From Deltaproteobacteria bacterium (lineage in GTDB: Bacteria; Myxococcota; Myxococcia; Myxococcales; JAHFDP01): a DNA stretch of 56,232 bases. The stretch lies in contig JAHFDP010000018.1 of assembly GCA_023248955.1 (NCBI GenBank), positions 1 through 56,232 on the forward strand. The letters are read 5' to 3'. The notes under the pieces are model-generated. The model was not told the origin of the DNA. It made no database searches and saw only the letters and a list, made by a program, of their open reading frames with translations. This document shows, one piece after another, positions 32,258 to 41,429 of the stretch; positions within the stretch are counted from its first letter, which is position 1; every line of letters begins with the position of its first letter. Both the position numbers and the translations under genes were made by a program.

Positions 32258-32291
32258 CACGTGGATGGCCGGGTCAAGCCCGGCCATGACG
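32258..32291. repeat. Family B palindromic repeat, right of GIY-YIG gene
   Basis: CACGTGGATGGCC-GGGTCAAGCCC-GGCCATGACG, inverted relative to the copy at 31899. Other copies or fragments: 7763-7857, 39211-39240 and 45393-45427. Confidence 0.85.
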
Positions 32292-32425
32292 CACGTCTGA
32301 TTCGATACGTCACCGAACCAATGGAAATGGCGTATCAGTTCGTAATTCTGTGGACGGCCTGTGGCTCCGCTGTTCACCGCCGTTACCACCATGTGGGGGG
32401 CACGGTTCTTTCGCTATATATAAGT

Positions 32426-33820
32426 ATGGACCCTGCAGCCCAACCCTTCTCGCCGCTGGTTCCCGTTCCGCCCAGCCGCCTGCCGCCACAGAACCTCGAC
32501 GCCGAGCGCAGCGTGCTGGGTGGAATCCTCCTCAGCAACGACGCGATCAACACCGTCTCCGATCTCGTCAAGCCCGAGGACTTTTACCGGCAGCAGCACC
32601 GCAAGGTCTACGAAGCTTGCCTCGTGCTGACGAATCGCAGCGAGCCCATCGACGTCATCGTGCTGGCCGAAGAGCTGCGGCGCATGGGCGAGCTCGAAGC
32701 CGTCGGCGGTCCGGCCTTCCTCGCGGCGCTAGACGCGGCGGTCCCCACGGCGGGCAACATTTTGCACTACGCCAAAATCGTCAAAGAGAAGGCCATCGCG
32801 CGCCGGCTCATCGACGCGGCGCGGGCCATCGAAGCGCAGTGCTACGAGCAGCAGGGCGATCTCGATCTCTTCCTCGACACCGCCGAAGCGCGCATCTTCG
32901 AGGTCACCGAGCAGAAGCCGCAGACCACGCTGATGCACATCAAGCCGGTGCTCAAAACGGCGTACGGACATTTGGAGAAACTGTACGAACGCAAGGAAGA
33001 GATCACCGGCATCCCCACCGGGTTTCTCGAGCTGGATCGCATGCTGTCGGGTATGCAGCGCGGCGATCTCATCATCTGCGCCGGCCGGCCCTCGATGGGA
33101 AAGACCGCCTTCGCGCTCAACGTGGCCTCCAACGTGGCCATCCGCGCGCGGCAACCGGTGGCGATCTTTTCGCTGGAAATGGGCGCCGAGCAGTTGGCGC
33201 TGCGCATGATTTCCGCCGACAGCCGCGTCGATTCGCAACGCATGCGTACCGGCGCCTTGCTCGACAGCGACTGGGGCAAGCTCGCCAAGACCGTCGGGGA
33301 GACCGCGGAGACCGATCTCTTCATCGACGACGCAGGCATGCTCTCCGCGCTCGACCTGCGCACCCGCGCGCGGCGGCTCAAGGCCAAAATGGGCGAGAAG
33401 GGGCTCGGGCTCATCGTCATCGACTATTTGCAGCTCATGAGAGGCCGCGGCAACGGTCGCAACGATTCACGCGAGCAGGAGATCAGCGAAATCAGCCGCA
33501 GCTTGAAGAGCCTCGCCAAGGAGTTGCAGGTGCCGGTGATGGCACTCTCGCAGCTCAACCGTTCGCTTGAAAAACGGGAAGACAAGCGGCCGATGCTCTC
33601 GGACCTTCGTGAATCCGGCGCCATCGAGCAGGACGCCGACGTGATTCTCTTCGTCCACCGCGAAGAGGCCTATCTCAAGGACAAAACGCCCGAGGACAAG
33701 AAAGGCGTGGCGGAAATCATCGTCGGCAAACAGCGCAACGGTCCGACCGGCGTCGTGGAGTGCTCGTTCCTCCGCGAGTACACAAAGTTCGAGAACAAAG
33801 CGCGCGAAACCTATTCCTAA
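32426..33820 (+). CDS. dnaB: Replicative DNA helicase DnaB
   Basis: 464 residues, ring-shaped 5'-3' helicase at the replication fork. N-terminal helical domain with PPQNLDAERSVLGGILLSNDAI, linker, then the RecA-like C-terminal domain: Walker A AGRPSMGKTAFALNVA, LAKELQVPVMALSQLNRSLEKR and IDYLQLMRG (Walker B). Start at 32426 (MDPAAQPFSPL) is preferred; a longer frame runs into the palindromic repeat. A TATATA sequence at 32415-32420 lies six bases before the ATG, so the mRNA may be leaderless. No intein is seen. Confidence 0.96.
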   Translation: MDPAAQPFSPLVPVPPSRLPPQNLDAERSVLGGILLSNDAINTVSDLVKPEDFYRQQHRKVYEACLVLTNRSEPIDVIVLAEELRRMGELEAVGGPAFLAALDAAVPTAGNILHYAKIVKEKAIARRLIDAARAIEAQCYEQQGDLDLFLDTAEARIFEVTEQKPQTTLMHIKPVLKTAYGHLEKLYERKEEITGIPTGFLELDRMLSGMQRGDLIICAGRPSMGKTAFALNVASNVAIRARQPVAIFSLEMGAEQLALRMISADSRVDSQRMRTGALLDSDWGKLAKTVGETAETDLFIDDAGMLSALDLRTRARRLKAKMGEKGLGLIVIDYLQLMRGRGNGRNDSREQEISEISRSLKSLAKELQVPVMALSQLNRSLEKREDKRPMLSDLRESGAIEQDADVILFVHREEAYLKDKTPEDKKGVAEIIVGKQRNGPTGVVECSFLREYTKFENKARETYS

Positions 33821-33843
33821 TGACTAAGAATACGCACGATTGT

Positions 33844-34311
33844 CTAGAAATAGGTCCAGACGGGACCATCATCGCCTGAGTGAAGCGTTGCGAAGATGCT
33901 CTTGTCCAAATAGAATTTGTTGGGCGCTAGCGCGCCCGCATCGTCGATGGAAAATGCCGAGGGAATCTCTGACATGTCGACCGTCCCTTCATCCTTGCCG
34001 GCGTCGGCGTTCCCTTGATCATCAACGCCGACTCGATAGAGCGCGCTGAAACTGTCGTCCCGAAACCGCCACTCCCACGTCCAATCGCTGCCGTCGCCTT
34101 GCTTCCTTCCTTGTAGCTCATAGGGTACGGGCGCGCCTGCACCGACCTCGTGAGCTGCCACCTGAGCGTCGGCGAAAGAGGAGACAGGGTTCCAAGAAAC
34201 CGGCGACGACAAGGCATGCGCCTTCTTGGTGCCCGTCGTGGTCGTCTTCTTCCCACAAGCGAGCAGCGTGAGGACAATGGCCGCGACCCGAAATGCACGC
34301 GCGTTAGCCAT
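33844..34311 (-). CDS. Putative lipoprotein of unknown function
   Basis: 155 residues starting MANARAFRVAAIVLTLLACGKK, a lipoprotein signal with lipobox LLAC. Mature part is rich in Asp/Gly and includes DWTWEWRFRDDSFSALYRVG, reminiscent of the lipoprotein at 18155. No domain recognised. Convergent with dnaB (24-base gap) and divergent from the TonB receptor. Confidence 0.55.
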   Translation of the reverse strand: MANARAFRVAAIVLTLLACGKKTTTTGTKKAHALSSPVSWNPVSSFADAQVAAHEVGAGAPVPYELQGRKQGDGSDWTWEWRFRDDSFSALYRVGVDDQGNADAGKDEGTVDMSEIPSAFSIDDAGALAPNKFYLDKSIFATLHSGDDGPVWTYF

Positions 34312-34500
34312 GGCGTTTGTTCCCTTCAGCGCGTGGTTCAAAGATGACGGAATCTTAACACCATTCCATGGGCAGATAAAAAAACACGTGTCCGAAGCAG
34401 TTAGTCAATGCCGCACTCTCTTACATTCCGATAGCGAATCGCTAGACAATTCCTCCCAGTCTCGTTAAAAGCGCGCGGCTTTCTTTCCGAGGGGAAATCC

Positions 34501-37500
34501 ATGCGCCGAGCTTCACTAGTCGCTCTTTTGGGCCTATTTTTTCTTGCCGCCCACGCGCACGCGCAGGGAACTTCCGCGCTCCGCGGCGTTGTGGTCGATG
34601 CCGTCTCCGGCAAGCCAGTTCCCGCGGCCGTGGTCATCGCAACGTCGCCCGCGCTCCAAGGCGAGCAGACGGCCGTCACTGACGACACCGGCACGTTCGA
34701 GATCACGCTGCTCCCGCCGGGCGCCTACGCGCTAACGGTGCAGTCCGGCGACTACCAGCCGTTCACCAAATCAAACCTCGAGTTGCACCTCGACCAGGCG
34801 CTGAAAGTGAAGCTCTCGCTCGCGCCAGCAGCCGTGGAAGCCAGCGAAGTGGTGGTCACCGCGGATCGCCCCGCCATCGACCAAGGCTCGGCCACCACCG
34901 GCGTGGTCGTCGATCGCAAAAAGATGGAAGCGATTCCCTACAGTTCCGGCGCCAAGTCGTTCGAGGACGTGGCCTACTCAGCGCCGGGAGTGCACGGTGA
35001 CGGCCTCGGCCTTGCCATTGGTGGCTCCACCAGCCCCGAGTCGAACTACGTCATCGACGGCGTGAACGTGACGGGCATTTCGGTCGGCGGCAACGACAGC
35101 GGGCTGCTTCAAAACTTCGTCGACGAAGTCAACGTCGAAACCGGTGGCTACCTCCCGGAATATGGACGATCCACTGGCGGCATTCTCGAGGTCAAAACCA
35201 AGTCCGGCGGCGACGAATTCCACGGCGAAGTTTTCGCGGACGTCACGCCGTTCCAAGCCGACCGGCGCGAAGTGAAGCAAGGCGGAGCGGCGATCAGCGC
35301 CAAGCGCCATCAGAACTTCCAGTCCACGCTCGGCTTCGACTTGGGCGGCCCGATCATCAAAAAGAAGATCTGGTTCTTCGTCGGATTCGCGGCCATTCCG
35401 GATGACTGGACGGTGTCGCGTTTCATCAACATGCAGAGCGAGGATCCCAAGACCGGCCAACCCGTCAAAGACGCCGACGGTAAACCGGTCTTTACCCGCA
35501 ACAATGATCTGACGCGCACCTACGATGCCAGCCACCGCGAATACCAATTCATTTCCAAGCTGACTTTCAACATCACCGAAAACAATAACCTCACGGTCTC
35601 CTTCTCCGGTCAGCCGCGCACCTCGGAAGGCGCCGTCAGCTCGAGCGCGAACGGCGACGAGTCGACTTTCTTGGGTCGCCTCACGGAATCCAAACTCGAT
35701 GGCAGCGCGCGCTGGCAGTCGAAGCTCTTTAACCGGCAGATGCTCGTCGAGGGCATCGCCGCCTGGCACCACGTCGATAGCAGCTTCACCGCCATCGATT
35801 CGATGGGCCAGACGGGAAGCTACTGGAACAATTATCCGGGCATCAACTGGACCACGAAGCAGTCGCTCTTCAAATTCGAGGACGACGCACCCTGCAAGCC
35901 GCAAGCGGATGGATTCGACCCTTGCCCCGTTTCGCAATACAGCACCGGTGGGCCAGCCTTTTTCTCGACCCCCAATCAGAACCGGATCAGCGCGACGCTC
36001 AAGCTGACCAACTATTTCTCGGTCTTTGGCCACCACGCGCTGAAATATGGCATCGACTGGGAGCGCTCAACCTTCGAACACACCAAGAGCTACAGCGGCG
36101 GCGTTTTCGCGTACCAGAAGAACAACGCCAGCGGCAGCCCCTACTTCCAGTTCTACGGACAATATGGCGAAGCCGATCCCAAAAATCCGGGGCGAATCTT
36201 CGTGGCGCAGTCGCTCCACAACACCACCGCAACGACCTCCACCGCGTTCTTTGCGCAAGACTCCTGGAACCTCTTTGACCGCGTAACCATCGCCGGCGGT
36301 CTGCGGTGGGAAATCCAGAAACTCTACGGCGCCGATCCTGCCACCGGAGAGACGCAGTCGACACCGGCGATGAGCTTGGCCAACAACTTCGCACCGCGCG
36401 TCGGCGTCATCTACGACTGGACCGGCCGCGGCATGAGCAAGGCCTATTTCAACTATGGCCGGTTCTACGAATCGATCCCGCTCGACATGGCCGATCGGCA
36501 GTTCCCCTCGGAAAAGGGCGTGCAGGAAAACCACGACGCTACTCAGTGTACCGACCCCAAGGACCCGCGGACCTGCCCGCTCATGCACGATCAATACGGC
36601 GTGGGACATGACTACAAGTTCATCGGCGCGTCGTTTACGCCGGTGGATCCCAATATTCAGGGGCAGTACCTCTCGGAGACGGTCGGTGGCGTGCAGTATC
36701 AGTGGCACGACTGGGTGGGCGGCGCCGACTACACCCACCGTTCGTTAGGCCAAGTCATTGAAGACATGTCCAGCGACGAAGGGACGACCTATTTCATTTC
36801 CAACCCGGGCGTGAACGGCGCGCTCGGTTATCAATCCACGCAGGCCAATGGAGCGGTGGTGCTCTTCCCGCCGCCGGTGCGACTCTACGATGCGGTGACG
36901 ATCCACCTTTCGCGCCCGATTGACGAGCATCTCAACGTCGCGATGACCTACACGTACGCCTCGGTGCGCGGCAATTATGGCGGTCTCTACAAGCAGGACA
37001 CCGGACAGCTCGATCCCAACATTTCGTCGGATTACGATTTGACCTCGTTGCTCCCCAACCGCAGCGGTCCGTTCTCTGGAGACATCGCGCACACGGTGAA
37101 CCTCTACGGCTACTACGGGTTTGACCTCACGCCAAAATGGAATCTGACCACGGGAGCATCGGCATTCTGGCGATCTGGCGAGCCGATCAATTTCCTCGGG
37201 GCTCATCCGATCTATGGTCCGAACGAGGCCTTTGTTCTGCCGCGCGGAGCAGGCGGACGGATGCCTCCCATCTGGAACGTGGACGCACAGCTGATCGCCA
37301 CCTACGCCATCACCGGAAACTACAAGCTTTCGGCGACCTGGGGGGTCTTTAATCTTTTCAATCAGCAGCAAACAACGTCAGTTGACGACACCTGGACCTA
37401 CGACAGCGTTCTTCCGGTCGTCGGTGGCAAGGCGCCGAACACGAACTACAACAACCATGCGCCGTCGGGTGACCTCGTCTACTTGCGCAATACCGACGGT

Positions 37501-37590
37501 AAGCCCGCGACAGTCAATCCGAACTGGGGCAATGCAACGGGATACCAGGCACCACTCTCGATGAAGTTCGGCCTGCGACTTTCGTTCTAG
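34501..37590 (+). CDS. TonB-dependent outer-membrane receptor with carboxypeptidase-like N-terminal domain
   Basis: 1029 residues. Signal peptide MRRASLVALLGLFFLAAHAHA. Residues about 25-120 form a CarboxypepD_reg-like beta sandwich (TSALRGVVVDAVSGKPVPAA). The plug follows (VVVTADRPAID, EDVAYSAPGVHG, YVIDGVNVTGISVGG). The rest is a long beta barrel ending in the aromatic APLSMKFGLRLSF, the outer-membrane insertion signal. This is the Oar-like/CarbopepD-plug-barrel type common in Myxococcota. Substrate unknown. Divergent from a small lipoprotein. Followed by the 97-bp repeat and a palindrome. Confidence 0.88.
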   Translation: MRRASLVALLGLFFLAAHAHAQGTSALRGVVVDAVSGKPVPAAVVIATSPALQGEQTAVTDDTGTFEITLLPPGAYALTVQSGDYQPFTKSNLELHLDQALKVKLSLAPAAVEASEVVVTADRPAIDQGSATTGVVVDRKKMEAIPYSSGAKSFEDVAYSAPGVHGDGLGLAIGGSTSPESNYVIDGVNVTGISVGGNDSGLLQNFVDEVNVETGGYLPEYGRSTGGILEVKTKSGGDEFHGEVFADVTPFQADRREVKQGGAAISAKRHQNFQSTLGFDLGGPIIKKKIWFFVGFAAIPDDWTVSRFINMQSEDPKTGQPVKDADGKPVFTRNNDLTRTYDASHREYQFISKLTFNITENNNLTVSFSGQPRTSEGAVSSSANGDESTFLGRLTESKLDGSARWQSKLFNRQMLVEGIAAWHHVDSSFTAIDSMGQTGSYWNNYPGINWTTKQSLFKFEDDAPCKPQADGFDPCPVSQYSTGGPAFFSTPNQNRISATLKLTNYFSVFGHHALKYGIDWERSTFEHTKSYSGGVFAYQKNNASGSPYFQFYGQYGEADPKNPGRIFVAQSLHNTTATTSTAFFAQDSWNLFDRVTIAGGLRWEIQKLYGADPATGETQSTPAMSLANNFAPRVGVIYDWTGRGMSKAYFNYGRFYESIPLDMADRQFPSEKGVQENHDATQCTDPKDPRTCPLMHDQYGVGHDYKFIGASFTPVDPNIQGQYLSETVGGVQYQWHDWVGGADYTHRSLGQVIEDMSSDEGTTYFISNPGVNGALGYQSTQANGAVVLFPPPVRLYDAVTIHLSRPIDEHLNVAMTYTYASVRGNYGGLYKQDTGQLDPNISSDYDLTSLLPNRSGPFSGDIAHTVNLYGYYGFDLTPKWNLTTGASAFWRSGEPINFLGAHPIYGPNEAFVLPRGAGGRMPPIWNVDAQLIATYAITGNYKLSATWGVFNLFNQQQTTSVDDTWTYDSVLPVVGGKAPNTNYNNHAPSGDLVYLRNTDGKPATVNPNWGNATGYQAPLSMKFGLRLSF

Positions 37591-37623
37591 TCTCCTGAGT
37601 CAATGATTTCTGCACTAATTCTC

Positions 37624-37720
37624 CCGGACGCCAAAGGCGGCCGCGGCGCGGAGTCGCGCCGAAGCCAGGAGGGGTCCCCGGCGAGCTTTGCTTGACGGGG
37701 AGGGGCGGCGAGCCCCTTCC
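37624..37720. repeat. 97-bp repeat, copy 2 (inverted)
   Basis: Reverse complement of 29042-29138 with one mismatch, between the TonB receptor and xseA. Confidence 0.88.
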
Positions 37721-37726
37721 AGACGG

Positions 37727-37784
37727 CTAGGCTCCTAAAATGACCGCCGCATTGATGCGGCGAACTTCTGACTTAGGAGCCTAG
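37727..37784. terminator. Nested palindrome overlapping the xseA stop codon
   Basis: Outer arms CTAGGCTCCTAA (37727-37738) and TTAGGAGCCTAG (37773-37784); inner arms CGCCGCAT (37745-37752) and ATGCGGCG (37755-37762). The xseA stop TAG (minus strand, 37781-37783) is in the outer arm. Related to the 18884-18931 hairpin. Could terminate both convergent transcripts. Confidence 0.65.
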
Positions 37785-39142
37785 CGCTTCACTTTTTCGA
37801 CGCGCACCTCTGCGGTGCCGTCGGAGAAGCGTAAGTCGAGTGACTGGCCGGCCGCGAGATCCGTGGCCGTTTTCACCAGGTGCCCGTCGCGGAACGCCAG
37901 CGCATAGCCGCGCGAAAGCACTGCCAGCGGGCTCAGCGCATTCAGACGATTTTCCGATCCGTGAAACGAAAGCACGCGGGTTCTTAAGCCCCGGCGCGTG
38001 GCCTGGATAAGGCGATCCTGCAAAGTGGCCACGGCGCGCTCGAACATCAACAACCGCGCGCGCGGATGGGCCCGCTCTAACCGTTGCCGCGCGCGTTCGA
38101 GCGCCTGGGCCCGCTGACCGTTCGCCGCACGCAGCGTTTGCAACAGCCGCGCTTCGAGCCGGTCGAGCGAGAGCCGGCGCGCATCGAGGAGCCGCCGCGG
38201 ATCGGAGAGGCGCGCACGAAAACGATCGAGCCGCGCCTGACGCGCCTCGCGGGTGGATTCCCAGGCGCGTAAAAGTCGCGCTTGGTGCGCGAGGAGATTT
38301 GCAGCGAGCTCGCTCTTGACCGGCGCGATCAGCTCCGCGGCCGCGGTGGGCGTGGCCGCGCGCACATCGGCGACGAAATCGGCGATCGTGAAATCGACTT
38401 CGTGCCCGACCGCGCTCACCACCGGCACCGGCGACGTCGCGATGGCGCGCGCCACCACCTCTTCGTTGAAGGCCCAGAGATCCTCGAGCGATCCACCGCC
38501 GCGCGTCACCACGATCACGTCGACATCCTGCGTTCCGAGCAGCTGCACGGCGCGCGCAATCTCGCTCGCGGCGCCGTCGCCCTGCACGCGCGAGCCCGCG
38601 ATGAGCACCGGCAGATTCGGGAAACGTCGATGTAACGTGCGCAAGAAATCGCGCAGCGCCGCGCCCGCCGTGCTGGTCACCACGCCGATGCGCCGCGGTA
38701 CTCTCGGCAACGGGCGCTTGCGCGACGAATCGAAAAGTCCCTCTGCCGCAAGCCGCGCCTTGAGCTGCTCGAACGCCAGCATGAGCGCACCTACGCCGGT
38801 AGGTTCAACGCTGTCGCAGACCAACTGATACGCACCTTGCGGCTCGTAGACCGAGAGCCGCGCGCGCACCACGACTGACAGTCCCTGCTCGATCGAAAAC
38901 TTGAGGAGCCGCGCCTGCGAGCGAAACATGACCGCCGTAATGCAGGCACCAGCGTCCTTGAGCGTGAAGTAGACATGGCCCGACGACGGCCGCCGCAGAT
39001 TGGAAATTTCGCCGGTGACGTGCAGCGAAGCGTAGCGGCCCTCGAGGAGCGCTTTGAGATCGGCCGTCAGCTCGGAGACGGTGAGCACGCGAGGCTGGCG
39101 AGCGCGCGCGGCGAAGAGATCGATTTGCGGGGTGCGGTCCAT
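37781..39142 (-). CDS. xseA: Exodeoxyribonuclease VII large subunit
   Basis: 453 residues. N-terminal OB-fold (LTVSELTADLKALLEGRYASLHVTGEISNLRRPSSGHVYFTLKD) and the catalytic domain with RIGVVTSTAGAALRDFLRTLHRRFP and VTRGGGSLEDLWAFNEE, the ExoVII signature. A long helical coiled region follows. Acts with the small subunit XseB, which is not visible nearby. The ATG at 39142 is preceded directly by the family A repeat, whose GGGGG serves as a Shine-Dalgarno-like sequence. Confidence 0.95.
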   Translation of the reverse strand: MDRTPQIDLFAARARQPRVLTVSELTADLKALLEGRYASLHVTGEISNLRRPSSGHVYFTLKDAGACITAVMFRSQARLLKFSIEQGLSVVVRARLSVYEPQGAYQLVCDSVEPTGVGALMLAFEQLKARLAAEGLFDSSRKRPLPRVPRRIGVVTSTAGAALRDFLRTLHRRFPNLPVLIAGSRVQGDGAASEIARAVQLLGTQDVDVIVVTRGGGSLEDLWAFNEEVVARAIATSPVPVVSAVGHEVDFTIADFVADVRAATPTAAAELIAPVKSELAANLLAHQARLLRAWESTREARQARLDRFRARLSDPRRLLDARRLSLDRLEARLLQTLRAANGQRAQALERARQRLERAHPRARLLMFERAVATLQDRLIQATRRGLRTRVLSFHGSENRLNALSPLAVLSRGYALAFRDGHLVKTATDLAAGQSLDLRFSDGTAEVRVEKVKR

Positions 39143-39143
39143 G

Positions 39144-39240
39144 TACCCCCACCCTAACCCTCCCCCGTCAAGGGGGAGGGAAATTTGGCCGCTTGCTTAC
39201 GCACGTCCTCCGTCATGGCCGGGTCGAGACCGTATGACGG
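39144..39240. repeat. Palindromic repeat family A plus family B fragment upstream of xseA
   Basis: Family A copy 39144-39183: CCCACCCTAACCCTCCCCC then a short loop and GGGGGAGGG. A family B fragment, GTCATGGCC-GGGTCGAGACC-GTATGACGG, follows at 39211-39240. Together they fill the 116-base gap between xseA and the FHA gene. Confidence 0.8.
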
Positions 39241-39258
39241 ACAACGCAGGGCACCACG

Positions 39259-40521
39259 CTACTCTTTGCTCCCACTCGTCCCTGAGGGCAGATTCTCGAG
39301 TGCAATCTTGCGGCATCCAGACGGATCGTTGTCAGGGAAGTAGAGAAGAATCTGCTGGTAGGTCAGCTGCGCCTTGTCGGCTTCGTCGTATTTTTCGTGA
39401 CGATTCGCCGTGAAGAGAAGCTTCTTGCAGCTGCGATCCATCTCACGCTCGGCGTCGCGCATCTGACCGACAATCGCGGCATAAAGCGGCGGATGCGGCT
39501 CCTCGAATTCGACATAGCGCCGCGCTTCACGAAGCGCCTTCCAAGCTTCGAACGTATTCGACGGCGCGATGTTGCGGGCTTCCCAACGCGCGAGACCAAG
39601 GTCGTAATATTTTTTGGCCGCGACACGATCCGGCGCGATCAGGCCCACCAGCTCCAGCCGCACGCGATCGATCGCCCAGTCATCGACGCTCGATTCGAGC
39701 GAGATCAACACCGAGCCCGCGCCCGCGCCGGAGAGGAGCAGCTCCTGATCTTCCTTGCGCGCGCCGCCGAGCGTTCCGATCGCCTTCCCGCCAATCGTCA
39801 CCTGCACCGCATCGGCTTTCACGCGCACGGGCGTGTAGTGAAAATAGGCGCGCGTCCGCTCCGGCAAGTGGAAACCGAAGACCACTTTGCGGCCGCACGC
39901 ATAGTCGACGGCGCCGTCGCCGAAGGTCCCCGGATCCATGTTTTCAGAGAGCTCGATCACATCGGGACAAGCCGTTTTGGTGCTGCCGCTGTTCGAGCGC
40001 GCGACCATCACCGCGGCGAGGACGATCACGCCGAACGCGATTCCGAATCCCGCGGTGCGCTGATTCTGCGAGAGCCGCAAAAGGACACTGCGCACGCCGC
40101 TCTGCATCGCGGCGGGCATCGTCGTGCGCACCGTGGCCGGACTGGCGGCGATGCCGCGTTGCAACGTTCCCGATACCCGCGTGGCGCCGTCGTCGAAGGG
40201 CTTTTTCGAAGCGGCTATTGGCGACGCGGCTTTCGCGACGAAGCTGAACGTGAACGGGCCGATGCCGATCCGATCGCCCGTTCGCAATTCCTGTTCGGTT
40301 CTAACCGCGGTGCCGTTGACGATGGTACCGTTGGCCGATCCGTTGTCGACCACGAAGTGGCGGCCGTCGCGCTGCACGATTCGCGCATGCAACCGCGACA
40401 CGCCGGGGTCGAAGAGCACCACGTTGTTTCCACTGGCGCGGCCAATGGTCACGGCGTCGAGATCGAACTCGTACACACGACCCTTGTCGCGACCTTCGGC
40501 GATGGTGAGAACCGATGCCAT
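39259..40521 (-). CDS. FHA-domain membrane protein with C-terminal extracytoplasmic region
   Basis: 420 residues. N-terminal FHA domain (residues about 20-90) with the phosphopeptide-binding GRASGNNVVL, SRLHARI and NGSANGTIVNG. A Pro/Ala/Ser-rich linker leads to one transmembrane segment (FGIAFGVIVLAAVMVARS) and a C-terminal beta/helical region (with IGGKAIGTLGG and TPR-like helices). Binds phosphothreonine peptides in the cytoplasm, probably from a Ser/Thr kinase. Start at 40521 is two bases from the tadC stop, making it the last gene of the Tad operon. Not a standard Tad gene, so probably a Myxococcota-specific addition. Confidence 0.75.
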   Translation of the reverse strand: MASVLTIAEGRDKGRVYEFDLDAVTIGRASGNNVVLFDPGVSRLHARIVQRDGRHFVVDNGSANGTIVNGTAVRTEQELRTGDRIGIGPFTFSFVAKAASPIAASKKPFDDGATRVSGTLQRGIAASPATVRTTMPAAMQSGVRSVLLRLSQNQRTAGFGIAFGVIVLAAVMVARSNSGSTKTACPDVIELSENMDPGTFGDGAVDYACGRKVVFGFHLPERTRAYFHYTPVRVKADAVQVTIGGKAIGTLGGARKEDQELLLSGAGAGSVLISLESSVDDWAIDRVRLELVGLIAPDRVAAKKYYDLGLARWEARNIAPSNTFEAWKALREARRYVEFEEPHPPLYAAIVGQMRDAEREMDRSCKKLLFTANRHEKYDEADKAQLTYQQILLYFPDNDPSGCRKIALENLPSGTSGSKE

Positions 40522-40523
40522 TG

Positions 40524-41429
40524 TTAGTTCGCCGAGTTCAGCGCCTGATAGACGATGGGACCAAAGAGGATCAAGAAGACCGTCGGAAAAATAAACGCCA
40601 GCAGTGGAAAGAGAAGTTTCACCGGCGCTTCGTTGGCCAGTTTTTCCGCGCGCTGCGTGCGCTCGTGCCGAAGCTGCGTCGACTGAATCCGCAAAATTTT
40701 CCCGAGGCTCGTGCCCATCTGATCGGCTTGGACCAGCGCACCTACGAATGAAGTCAGCGACTGCAATCCCACGCGTTCGGCCATGGCCTTGAGCGCTTCC
40801 TCGCGTGTCTTGCCGAGCTTGAGCGTGCGCAGCATCAGCGAGAACTCCTCCTCGAGCGGACCATCGCGGCCCTTCTCCACGACCTTGCCAATCGCAGCGG
40901 TGAAGTCGAGTCCAGCACCGACAGCGAGCGTCAGCAAATCGATATCGAACGGCAACGCGCGCGTGATGAGCTGAATGCGAACGGTCACGCGATCGCGCAG
41001 CCAGATCCACGGCATGAAGAAGCCGAGCAGAACAAAAAAGGGCCACCACAAAATCGACATGGCCACTGCCACGGTGAAAAAAAGTGCCATCAGCAGAAAC
41101 GCAATGGCACCGAGCTCCTGAAACGCCACGAACTCCTCCGGCGTCAGCATGTGGGGCTCGCCGGCCCGCGTCAGTTGCCGGCGGATGTCTTGTCGATACT
41201 TCGCGGGAATCCGAATCGCCGAGAGACGCGCCAACTTGCCGAGCGGACCGGCACGCAGCGATCCGATGAGGTCACGCGGTGCTGGCGTCTTCGTGGTGAC
41301 GCTGTGCTTGAAATATTTTTCGTACACCATCAGCGTGAGAATTCCGCCGATCGCGCCGGCGCAAAGCACGCTTCCCCAGATGAGGATCTGGGTCACCACC
41401 AACGACACGATGTGCAGCACATTAGACAT
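40524..41429 (-). CDS. tadC: Tad pilus assembly membrane protein TadC
   Basis: 301-residue GspF-like inner-membrane platform protein of the Flp/Tad pilus. Shows LPFDIDLLTLAVGAGLDFTAAI, then LMLRTLKLGKTREEALKAMAERVG, SFVGALVQADQMGTSLGKIL, and the C-terminal hydrophobic segment FPLLAFIFPTVFLILFGP. Overlaps tadB by 8 bases. The N-terminal membrane segments are present. Confidence 0.85.
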   Translation of the reverse strand: MSNVLHIVSLVVTQILIWGSVLCAGAIGGILTLMVYEKYFKHSVTTKTPAPRDLIGSLRAGPLGKLARLSAIRIPAKYRQDIRRQLTRAGEPHMLTPEEFVAFQELGAIAFLLMALFFTVAVAMSILWWPFFVLLGFFMPWIWLRDRVTVRIQLITRALPFDIDLLTLAVGAGLDFTAAIGKVVEKGRDGPLEEEFSLMLRTLKLGKTREEALKAMAERVGLQSLTSFVGALVQADQMGTSLGKILRIQSTQLRHERTQRAEKLANEAPVKLLFPLLAFIFPTVFLILFGPIVYQALNSAN

